Shown here: positions 56,926 through 64,000 of the stretch, one piece after another
Layout of the letters: each line of letters begins with the position of its first letter
How positions within the stretch are numbered: the stretch's first letter is position 1
Translations under genes and position numbers: made by a program
Notes under the pieces: generated by a model
What the model was told of the DNA's origin: nothing
Databases searched by the model: none
What the model saw: only the letters and a program-made list of their open reading frames with translations
NCBI RefSeq assembly: GCF_008728515.1
Contig: NC_044996.1
Coordinates: forward strand, 126,344,348 to 126,408,347
Source of the DNA: Papio anubis
Taxonomy: Eukaryota; Chordata; Mammalia; Primates; Cercopithecidae
Direction of reading: 5' to 3'
DNA: 64,000 nucleotides

Positions 56926-57375
56926 TTTTTTTCTTTTCTTTTCTTTTTTTCTTTTTTTTTTTTTTTAGAGACAGGATCTCACTCTGTCACCCAGGCTGGA
57001 GTACAGGGGCATGATCATAGCTCATGGTAGCCTCCAACTGCTGGGCTCAAGCCATCCTCCCACCTCAGCCTCCTCAGTAGCTGGGATTACAGGGGCAAGC
57101 TGTGTCTGGCTACCAGGTTTTGATAAAGCTAAACTTACCATACAACATAGCACTCTTACTTCTAGGTATTTACCTAAGTGAAATAAAAGTTTATATTCAC
57201 ACAAAAAGCTGTATGTGAATATTTATTGCCTTTATTCATAATAATCAACATGCACCACCATGCCTGGCTACTTTTTTTTTTTTTTAATAGAGATGGAGTC
57301 TCACTGTGTTGCTCAGGCTGGTCTTGAACTCCTGGGCTCAAGCAATCCCCTCACCCCAGCCTCCCAAAGAGCCTT
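56926..57375 (-). mobile_element. AluJ-like split by an L1 piece
   Basis: Right half 56926-57114, left half 57249-57375; the insert is the L1 fragment at 57115-57248. The left end is cut at 'cagcctcccaaagag'. Confidence 0.85.
57115..57248 (+). mobile_element. L1 ORF2 fragment inserted in an Alu
   Basis: 'accatacaacatagcactct', 'ctaggtatttacctaagtga' and 'tattcacacaaaaagctgta' are L1 sense sequence. It lies between two halves of a minus-strand AluJ, and 'ctggctac' is repeated at both edges. There is no A tail, so it is not a standard full 3'-end insertion. Confidence 0.65.
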
Positions 57376-57464
57376 AAAGTTCTTTTTTAAACAGCAAGTT
57401 TGTTTAAAGGAAAAGCATACTTACTCTGGTATCACTCTTAACTTTAGAAATTCAAGCAACTGTT

Positions 57465-58045
57465 AATATGAGATAGACATATTTTAACTTGTTATTGACA
57501 TGAGACATACATACACAAAAAAGTGCCCATAGATCCGTTTAAACTGTACCCAGATCAAGAAGCCAGACATTACCCGTAAGCCCTTCTTACTCTCCAGTGA
57601 CCGCTATCCTAACTTCTAACAGCATAGGTTAGTTTTGTCTGTTTTATCCTTTACAGAAACAGAATCACGTAGTGTCTGTGTTTTTGTGCCTGACTTCTTC
57701 ACTCAACATTGTTTCAGAGGTTCATCTGTATTAAGCATAGCAGTGGTTCATGCAGTCTCATTGCTGTCTGGGATTCCGCTTTGTGACTATATCACTACAA
57801 TGTCTGTGATTCATTCTGTTGGTGGGCATCTGGGTCGTTTCCAATCTGGGCTATTGCAAATATACTGGTATGATATTCTAGTTCATATCCTTTGGTAAAC
57901 ATACACACTGATTGAGGTTGTGTGTACATCCAGAAGGGGAATTGCTGGTCAGAGGGTAGTTGTACTCTCAGCTTTAATAGAGTCTGCCAAAGAGTTTTCC
58001 AAAATGCTTGTAGAACTTTACACTCCCACTAGCGGTGTATGAAAA
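57465..58045 (-). mobile_element. Antisense L1M 3' region
   Basis: 'ttcactcaacattgtttcag', 'gattcattctgttggtgggc', 'ttccaatctgggctattgc' and 'ggaattgctggtcagagggt' are the complement of the L1 ORF2 end and 3' UTR. It ends against the AT-rich tract at 58046. Related L1 sequence recurs at 62990. Confidence 0.75.
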
Positions 58046-58262
58046 TTCTTTAGGTATGTGGTCTATGTAAAATAAAAATAAAGAAGTTAATATGAAAAAA
58101 ATTATATGTAAGTTAAAAATACATATAAGTTAAGTTCATATAAAATATGAACTTATATACATATGTTAAAAATACGTAACTTATATGTAAAAATAACATA
58201 TATATTTTTACATGTAACTTATAAGTAAAAATACATATAAGTTAAGTGTTAAGTTCATTCAA
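58046..58262. repeat. AT-rich tract with palindromes and tandem copies
   Basis: 'acatataagttaag' occurs at two places in the tract, and 'taagttcatat aaa atatgaactta' at 58131-58155 is a perfect 11-bp stem with a 3-base loop. It lies between an antisense L1 and single-copy sequence about 1 kb upstream of the CpG island. Confidence 0.75.
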
Positions 58263-59164
58263 AAGGAACAAATTTAACCGGTTGGAGTAATACTGAGTGT
58301 GTTTATTAAATACACCATTTTCCCCTTAATCAAAACTGAATTCATGTATGTAACCTGGATAAGCTTCCTGACTCTACTCTCCCTTAATCCAACCAGTTAA
58401 AAGTCTTTCTGAAAACACTGTCCATTCATTTATTCCGTTAGAATGTTGTGAGTGTTAATAAATTGGTGTTTGCAAAACAAATTCAACCCCTCCTGGAAAG
58501 CAGAATATACATCTCGCCCATCATGTGTCTAAAATAGCAGAGTCAGCCAGGATGTTCCCTGAAGATCTGCACTTGATAACCATGGCATCTCCAGGGCTGT
58601 GAATGCAATTCAGAATCCAGAATTTTGTTCTAGTTGTAAAGAAAAAACGGTATATTCTCCTACAGGTTTAACAAAAGAGAACGATGCTTTTAAAACGATA
58701 AAGCATTTTGCAAATACAGGTGTTATTCGACTATAAAGGCGGCAGGGGAGAGGGGCAGTAAAATGAGCCGGAGAGGGAATTCAGAGCGCTTATTTTTTCC
58801 CTGGTCTCTACAGCTAATTTGTATTGTAGAACTGAACCTCCATTTTCCCATCTGTAAAACAGGGTATTTTGACAAATTGCTTAGGGGATCTGTAAGTCCC
58901 ATCCAGATCTAGTTTTTATTCTGTGACCATGCAGAAGGAGAGATGCTGAGACAGAAAGGTAGAGGGGACCAGGGACAACTCACTTTATATACCCCCTCCA
59001 CCTCGACCCCCAGCAGGCAGAGCGCCGGAGATCCCGGTTTCTGGGAACCCGGTGTATTTCCAGACCTTCGCCAGGAAACCATCGAGCTGAATCCTTTACT
59101 GGGACATTTCTCATTTACTGCTTTCTCCAAATCCCCCTCAAGTGGACTGACATCTGATCTCCGG
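58263..59164. other. Upstream flank of the CpG island
   Basis: Little repeat sequence (one doubtful MIR piece), composition rising in GC toward the island. Candidate proximal regulatory region by position only. Confidence 0.45.
58795..58885 (-). mobile_element. Possible MIR fragment upstream of the CpG island
   Basis: 'ctccattttcccatctgtaa' resembles the complement MIR core; flanks are too diverged to extend it with confidence. Confidence 0.4.
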
Positions 59165-59479
59165 ATTCAGGAATATCCTGGCAGAAGGGCGCCCTCGGGG
59201 CTCCCACCCATCACAGCGTGTGACACTGAAACGGGCATATCGGTACCGGGGCGAGCCTTAAAGTGAGCCGCTGAGTCTGGAGGTTGGGGTCTCCAAGGAG
59301 GAGCGCGCTGGGCTGGACGCCGGGCATCCAAGGGTCCCGCAGTGCCTGGAGCCCAGGAGCGCCGCGGGGCCCCCGGCTGCGGTGGGGTGGGCGGCTCGGC
59401 TCGCCGCCCCCTCTTTTCCCCGGCCCTGGCCCCGAGCTCCCAGCCAGTCTTCGGCCGGCCGCGCTGCCCGCTCCCCCTC

Positions 59480-59707
59480 CTCCCTCCGCGCCCCGCCCGC
59501 TCCCCACCTCCGCGCCCAGCCTCGCAGCCGCCGAGCGCCGGACGCGCCACGCCGCGCTGGGCAGCTGGAGAGCTGGCGGCCGAGCGGGCCGGGAGCGGCG
59601 GGGGCGGCGCCCAGGCCGCGGGCGGGGGGAGGAGGGCCGCAGCCCGGGAGAGGGGAAAAGGCGGGCCGCACGGCGCCAGCAGCCAGCCCCGAGGACGCGA
59701 GCGGCAG
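59480..59707 (+). other. Putative non-coding first exon (5' UTR) ending at a consensus splice donor
   Basis: The 3' boundary is well supported: GCGGCAG|GTAAGCG at 59707/59708 is a near-ideal donor lying in the CpG-island core. The 5' end is a guess, because TATA-less island promoters often start at several sites; I place it near the GC boxes. No ATG occurs on the + strand from about 58945 to 59731, so all sequence upstream of the donor is untranslated whichever start site is used. The coding exons would then lie to the right of the window, with 59708-64000 as intron 1. A second, weaker donor-like GG|GTGAGC at about 60242 could define a longer first exon. I do not recognise the exon and assign no gene name. 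Confidence 0.6.
59491..59630. promoter_or_regulatory. Cluster of GC boxes (Sp1/KLF-type)
   Basis: CCCCGCCCG lies at 59491-59499, gggggcggcg at 59600-59609 and gggcgggggga at 59620-59630. These match the Sp1/KLF core in both orientations and sit just upstream of the donor, where a TATA-less core promoter would be expected. Factor binding is inferred from the motif only. Confidence 0.5.
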
Positions 59708-60419
59708 GTAAGCGCTCGGCGTCGGGACGGGTATGACCCCTTGGGCTCCTGAGACCCAGACTCGCACAGCCGGCCACGGGCGCCGGAGGCTCGGGCGCAG
59801 CGTCTAACCCCGGAGGGCGGCGGGCCAGCGGGCCGGCGGGACGAACGCGCCTTCCGCCCGGCTGCGGTTCCTAGCCCGGGCCCGGGACCGTCCTGAAAGG
59901 CGGAGGCGTAACTCCCAACCCTGGGGCTGGTTCCCCGACGGGAGGAACCCGGGCGCCGTGGGAAAGGGGGCTCCAAGGGGAGACGCGCGTCTCCAAAACC
60001 TTCGGACAGGGCCGGACTCTCCCCAGCCCGCGGGAAACTGAGCCACGAGCCTGACTCGCGCGGGCGGTGTGCTAGACGCCAATTCCCGGGAGCCCGCCTC
60101 CCCGCGCCTGGCCGGGCTGCGGCGGTGCTGGCGGAGCGCGAACGCGCCCGGGCCCGGGACGGCTTGGGGCGGCACCACTCGGCGCGGCCCCGAACAGGTG
60201 GCCTCGGGCTCCGAGGGACGGAGCGGCGGCCGGGAGCCAGGGGGTGAGCTCGCCGGGGAAGGAGGGGGCTCGTGGTCTCGGAGTGAGCGCATTTCGGCAG
60301 GGACTCGAGTTTCGAGGCTCCGGAACCCGATAAAAAGTGAGGGGGAAGAAGAGAGCTGACCTCCCGAGAGCCAGACGAAGCAGGGGACAGGTTTTCCGTG
60401 GCTGCTTCGACAGTGACAG

Positions 60420-60555
60420 TCCGTACTGTGCACGAGAATCCCCAGGGATCCCGTTAAAATGAGATTCTGATCCCGCAGGTCTGGGGTGGGGGCCGAGCGT
60501 CTGCATTTCTAAGAAGTTCCCAGAGGCTGCTGATGCTGTTCCATGGACCACACTT
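60420..60555 (+). mobile_element. MER5A fragment on the CpG-island shore
   Basis: 'gagattctgatcccgcaggt', 'ctggggtgggggccgagcgt' and 'catttctaagaagttcccag' are MER5A in sense. It begins about 75 bp after the island and would be intronic. Confidence 0.75.
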
Positions 60556-62171
60556 TATCCGGCAGGCCCTACGGAAGTACTTTTTGTCCTGAAGGCTGAA
60601 AACCTTAGGAAAAGTGGGAGATCGGGAGACGAGGTCCTAAGATTTTACAATATATGTAACTTTAATACCTCTTTGCCACCTCTGCCCCCAAACGCACACA
60701 AAAACACTTGCTACTCTAAAGGCCAAGGTAAACTTTCCCTTCACCCCCTGAAGATTCGCTTTAAAAATTAACAGACAAAGGCAGATTGGTTGGAGAAAAG
60801 GCATGCAAATGTATTGATGTGTCCACGGGGAGAGAACAATAGAGTGATTACCCCCAGCCCCCCAATGGGGTACAGAAGCGTGTAGATTATCTCGAGGTTG
60901 CAGAAAGAAAGGGGGCTTAACGCATGGCCCCAAACAGGTTACGGTGGTAAAAGAGGTTTTGAGAGGGGGAGAAGGGGAGGCCTGGCCAGCAAAAGTGGTC
61001 TGGAGATGTCAGTGAAACCTCACAGGTGACAGCCCTCAGAGAGAATAGACAGTAAATGTTTCTTTCAGACCTTTAAAGGTGTCAGATTCTCAGTTAATTT
61101 CTCCTAGATCTGGACAAGAGAGGACCTCAATAAAGCCTGGCTACATCCATGCAGATTCTCTACAAATGCAAATCTCCGGCACCAAGGACAGCTTTGCATT
61201 AGCTCTGCTGGCTGGCTCTCTAAACCGTTTCAAAATATGTCAAAGAAATATATTTTGGAGTAAAATGTTTTGATTTCCTTCACTACTTATTTAATAGCGA
61301 AATGTTTTACTTTTCTTACCAACTTTCTAGCCAAATACACGATCTGATAGCAGGGCTGGCTTCATGGACATGCATCCTGCACTTGGTTTAATGCCGAAAT
61401 TCTTAATTTTTGAACAAGGGGCCTCTCCTTTTCATTTTGCACTGGGTCCCACAAATTATGTAGCTGATCCTAATAGTCACCATAGGTGGAAAGAGAACCC
61501 ATTTTTTGATCAGGGTTCGAGGTGGTGGGTGATGGAGAGTAGAGGTTCATTAAGGGAAGACTAGTTAGATGTTGCAGTTGCTCCAGTCTTTCTCAACTCC
61601 TCTTTGGCTATCTGAAGAGATAAGTCTAAGAGCATACCCAGGCATGCATGGTGTGACAAAATTTACTGCTTTATTAATATTAATAGTTAACAATTTATTA
61701 GGAGCTTAATTATTGATAGACAATGCAATTAAGTGTGATATTGCAATAATTTTCCAAGTTTATCGACAAGTTTGTGTGTTATTTCCAAAGGACTGGGGGG
61801 TCTCTATTTAGCGTCTCATAAAATTTTGCTTAGTTAAGATCTAAGATGAGCTGGACATTGCTTGGTTTGGCAGCTTTCACAGCTCAAATGCAAAGCTGGA
61901 AAACAAAAAGTGGCCAAATTTTGTAGCTGTTCAGGAGTATTGTTTTACAGGGCCTCAGCGTGATGCCAGCCTGGATCGGATTCCCTTCTGTTTTTATCAA
62001 TCCCATATCCCTGCAAGGTGACTTTCATTAAAAGGGGGATAGAGCAGATTTAGCTGCTGAAAAACACTGAAGAAAGGCAGGGCCAGCATCAGTATTTTGT
62101 CTGTGAAGAAATCTTGCCAAAAACCCACCGATTCCAAGTGTGTATACTTTTCTAGAAAAAAAGAAATGTTG
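60556..62171. other. Intronic sequence downstream of the island
   Basis: 60640-61290 ('acagacaaaggcagattggt', 'cctttaaaggtgtcagattc', 'tcctagatctggacaagaga') follows the order of a retroelement-like repeat that I recall but cannot name. 61300-62170 has no recognisable repeat. Confidence 0.4.
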
Positions 62172-62240
62172 ATCCGGCCACTGCACTCCAGCCTGGGCGA
62201 CAGAGCGAGACTCCGTCTCAAAAAAAAAAAAAAAAAGAAA
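62172..62240 (+). mobile_element. Severely 5'-truncated Alu (about 50 bp plus tail)
   Basis: Only 'ccactgcactccagcctggg' onward remains, with a young-looking 'gcgagactccgtctc' end and an A-rich tail. Perfect 18-bp duplication agaaaaaaagaaatgttg at 62154-62171 and 62241-62258. Confidence 0.95.
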
Positions 62241-62258
62241 AGAAAAAAAGAAATGTTG

Positions 62259-62989
62259 GAAATACAGAAAAGAAAAAGATTGTACTCTAACTATGGAGAT
62301 GATTTTGTTTAGCAGAGGGAGAAAAAGTCAGAGAAGTGGCATTTCATTGGCGGGTTTGGCAGGGAAAGGAAAGCTGCTGTGTTTTTGGTACCATGAACAG
62401 CCTTCCAGAAATGGCAAAGTGAGTTTGCTCAGGTGCAAGGAAGAGCCAGCAAAGAAGCTGATTTTCCATTGCTGATGTGATCATTGTGGGAACTCAAAGG
62501 AGGACATCACGACATATGTTCTTGGTGCTTTGACGGCTCAGATGAAACTGAAAAACACATTTTTCCAGTTTTCTGCCTGAGAGTTCCAAGTCACTTTCAA
62601 ATACACGATACAAACTGGGAAGAGTGCTATTAAATTAACAAAAGGAGGGAGAGGGAGGTGTTTCTGTAATGTTCACAGTTCAAAAGATAGAAAAGAGGGA
62701 TTCTGACTTTACTTAAAACCTGGGAGCTAGTTTTCATGCTTCACTGAGAAGGGTTTCCCTGACCACAAGATAGGAAGAAAAAAGTTCTTTTAAAATGTTT
62801 ATGGTTTCAAAAATGTGTAGGTATTTAATCTGCATGGAACTTATTTTGGGATCATGGTGTGAGGTAGTGGATGGTGGAACTTAAGAAATGGGCTAACGTT
62901 TGGGGAAAGCTATCGTAAAATAAATTCCCACAATCAAATAAATTGTGGTAAACACTGTCCCATTTTACAAATCAAATTAATGAGTTCTT
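62259..62989. other. Intronic single-copy sequence
   Basis: No repeat, exon or RNA gene recognised. Confidence 0.45.
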
Positions 62990-63526
62990 CAGTCTACTCC
63001 ATGCTTTTCAAATTGAAGTGTAACTTATTATAGTAAAATTCACTCTTTTCAGTGTACAGTTCTAGAAGTTTTGACAAATGTATATAGTCATGTAACCACC
63101 ATCATATCAGGATGTAGAAGAATTCTACCACTGCAAGGAATTCCCTGTCGACTCTTTGTAGTCAGCCTCCCCCAACTCTCAGCCCCTGGCAACCACTGAT
63201 TTGTTTGGTGTCCCCATAATTTTGTTCTTTTCAGAATGTCCTGTAAAAAAACTTATGTACTCTGTAGGCTTCTGAGCCTGCCTTCTTTCAGCTAGCATAA
63301 TGCATTTGAGGTTTATCTGTGTTGCATGGATCAATGCTTCATTCCTTATTGTTGCTGAGCAGTGTCCCAAAGTTTGTTTATCCACTCACCAACTGTTGAT
63401 GATTATGAATAAAGCCAATATAAATATTCACATATGGCTTTTTGGATGAATGTAAACTTTTATTTCACTCAGGTAAACATGTAGAAGATTGCTATGTTGT
63501 ATGTTAGCTTTATCAAAAACTGGTAG
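62990..63526 (-). mobile_element. Antisense L1M 3' region, left of an AluJ
   Basis: 'aaattgaagtgtaacttatt', 'gtaaccaccatcatatcagg', 'cccctggcaaccactgattt', then 'gtttatccactcaccaactg'. This is the complement of old L1 3' UTR and ORF2 end. Its continuation is at 63837-64000. Confidence 0.75.
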
Positions 63527-63836
63527 CCGGGCACAGTGGCTCATGCCTGTATTCCCAGCTACTCAGGAGGCTAAGGCGGGAGGATTGCTTGAGGCCAGGA
63601 GTTCAAGAACAGCCTCGGCAACATAGCAACATCCCCGTCCCTACAAAAAAATTTAAAAATTACCTGGGCATGGTAGCATGCACATGTAGTCCTAGCTACT
63701 CAGGAGGCTGAGGCAGAAGGATCTCTTGAGCCCAGGAGTTTGAGGCTGCAGTGAGCTATGATTGGGCCACTGCACTCCAGCCTGGGCAACAAGAGTGAAA
63801 CTCTGTCTCAAAAAAGAAAAAGAAAGACAGAAAGAA
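63527..63836 (+). mobile_element. AluJ-like in an L1
   Basis: 'gccgggcacagtggctcatg' to a mixed A/G tail; the left monomer has lost 'agcactttgggaggc' but retains J-type 'cttgaggccaggagttc'. Confidence 0.93.
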
Positions 63837-64000
63837 ATTGTATCCTTTTTTCCCCACTTCATTTTCTATAGTAGTGAGTAGGAAGGCTATTTAATTGCTT
63901 TTTGTACATTTATCTTATATTCAAGCCGTTTTACTGAACTTTTCTTAGTTCTAATAGTTTTTCAGTTGATTTTCTTGGATTTTCAAAGTAAACAGTCAAA
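63837..64000 (-). mobile_element. Antisense L1 sequence, right of the AluJ, cut by window end
   Basis: 'ttttactgaacttttcttag' followed by 'tttttcagttgattttcttg' resembles antisense L1 ORF2. The element runs out of the window. Its link to the piece at 62990 is inferred from orientation and the intervening Alu. Confidence 0.5.

Larger units (their letters stand above)
59165..60345 (+). promoter_or_regulatory. CpG island, probable TATA-less promoter of a + strand gene
   Basis: Base composition changes abruptly from AT-rich repeats to a block of about 1.2 kb that is very GC-rich and dense in CpG, with no recognisable transposon inside it. GC-box-like motifs cluster at 59491-59630 and I see no TATA box. 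A consensus 5' splice site follows on the + strand at 59707/59708, giving the island a direction. I found no comparable donor on the minus strand, so a bidirectional promoter is not supported. CpG islands of this kind usually mark promoters of widely expressed or developmental genes; which gene this is cannot be told from the window. The island ends about 75 bp before a MER5A fragment at 60420. Confidence 0.88.
59708..64000 (+). other. Probable intron 1 of the CpG-island gene (3' end outside window)
   Basis: If the donor at 59708 is used, the rest of the window is intronic. It holds the distal half of the island, a MER5A fragment (60420-60555), a stretch at about 60640-61290 that reads like an unassigned old interspersed repeat, a very short Alu (62172-62240), a minus-strand L1 3' region and an AluJ. 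I see no second exon with credible splice sites and coding potential. Confidence 0.5.

Noticed and set aside
58700..59707. Bidirectional promoter at the CpG island
   Set aside because: No convincing minus-strand splice donor or coding start was found in or left of the island.
59167..59976. Long open frames in the CpG island (up to 269 codons on minus, 150 on plus)
   Set aside because: Open on several frames of both strands at once, Arg/Pro/Ala/Gly-rich, no domain, and they use the stop-poor composition of an island. The + strand frames before the donor lack an ATG.
1..64000. tRNA, U6, 7SK, rRNA or mitochondrial insert genes
   Set aside because: I scanned for the usual signatures and saw none; the only tRNA-like sequences are MIR cores.

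Overview
This is nuclear DNA from a catarrhine primate, most likely an Old World monkey. The window is packed with Alu, L1PA, MIR, L2, MaLR and MER5-type repeats, which fixes it as primate. The two youngest-looking Alus, at 30179-30462 and about 40848-41132, carry the variants caggcttgagccaccgcg and ggccggatctcagctcac. I associate these with the cercopithecid AluYR subfamilies rather than human AluY. This assignment rests on remembered consensus sequences, not on an alignment.

Layout. From 1 to about 59 kb I see no protein-coding exon I can defend. The region is intergenic or deep intronic DNA containing about 40 Alu copies or fragments. It also holds ancient L1 fragments (nearly all on the minus strand), a full-length solo ERVK LTR of LTR13 type at 5906-6982 with a perfect 6-bp target duplication, and several MaLR/ERVL-type solo LTRs. 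Seven MER5-type hAT fragments and a dozen MIR fragments complete the repeat set. Many insertions are nested (Alu in MIR, Alu in L2, Alu in MER5A, Alu in Alu in L1, a tiny L1 in an MLT1 LTR), so relative ages can be read directly.

At about 59165-60345 there is a strong CpG island with GC boxes, no TATA box, and a consensus 5' splice site on the + strand (GCGGCAG|GTAAGC, exon end 59707). The sequence before the donor has no ATG for almost 800 bases. It therefore reads as the promoter and non-coding first exon of a + strand gene whose remaining exons lie beyond 64 kb. I cannot name the gene from this exon. From 59708 to the end the sequence would be intron 1, again filled with repeats.

No new biological system is evident. 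The observations most worth checking are: a 71-bp segment duplicated at 38071 and 45648, where one copy carries a tiny poly(A)-tailed insertion and the other preserves the empty site; other ultra-short target-primed insertions with perfect target duplications; the promoter island; an AT-rich palindrome at 58.1 kb; and two patches of scrambled Alu sequence (30.2-30.5 kb and 40.26-41.05 kb) that look more like sequence or assembly error than real decay.
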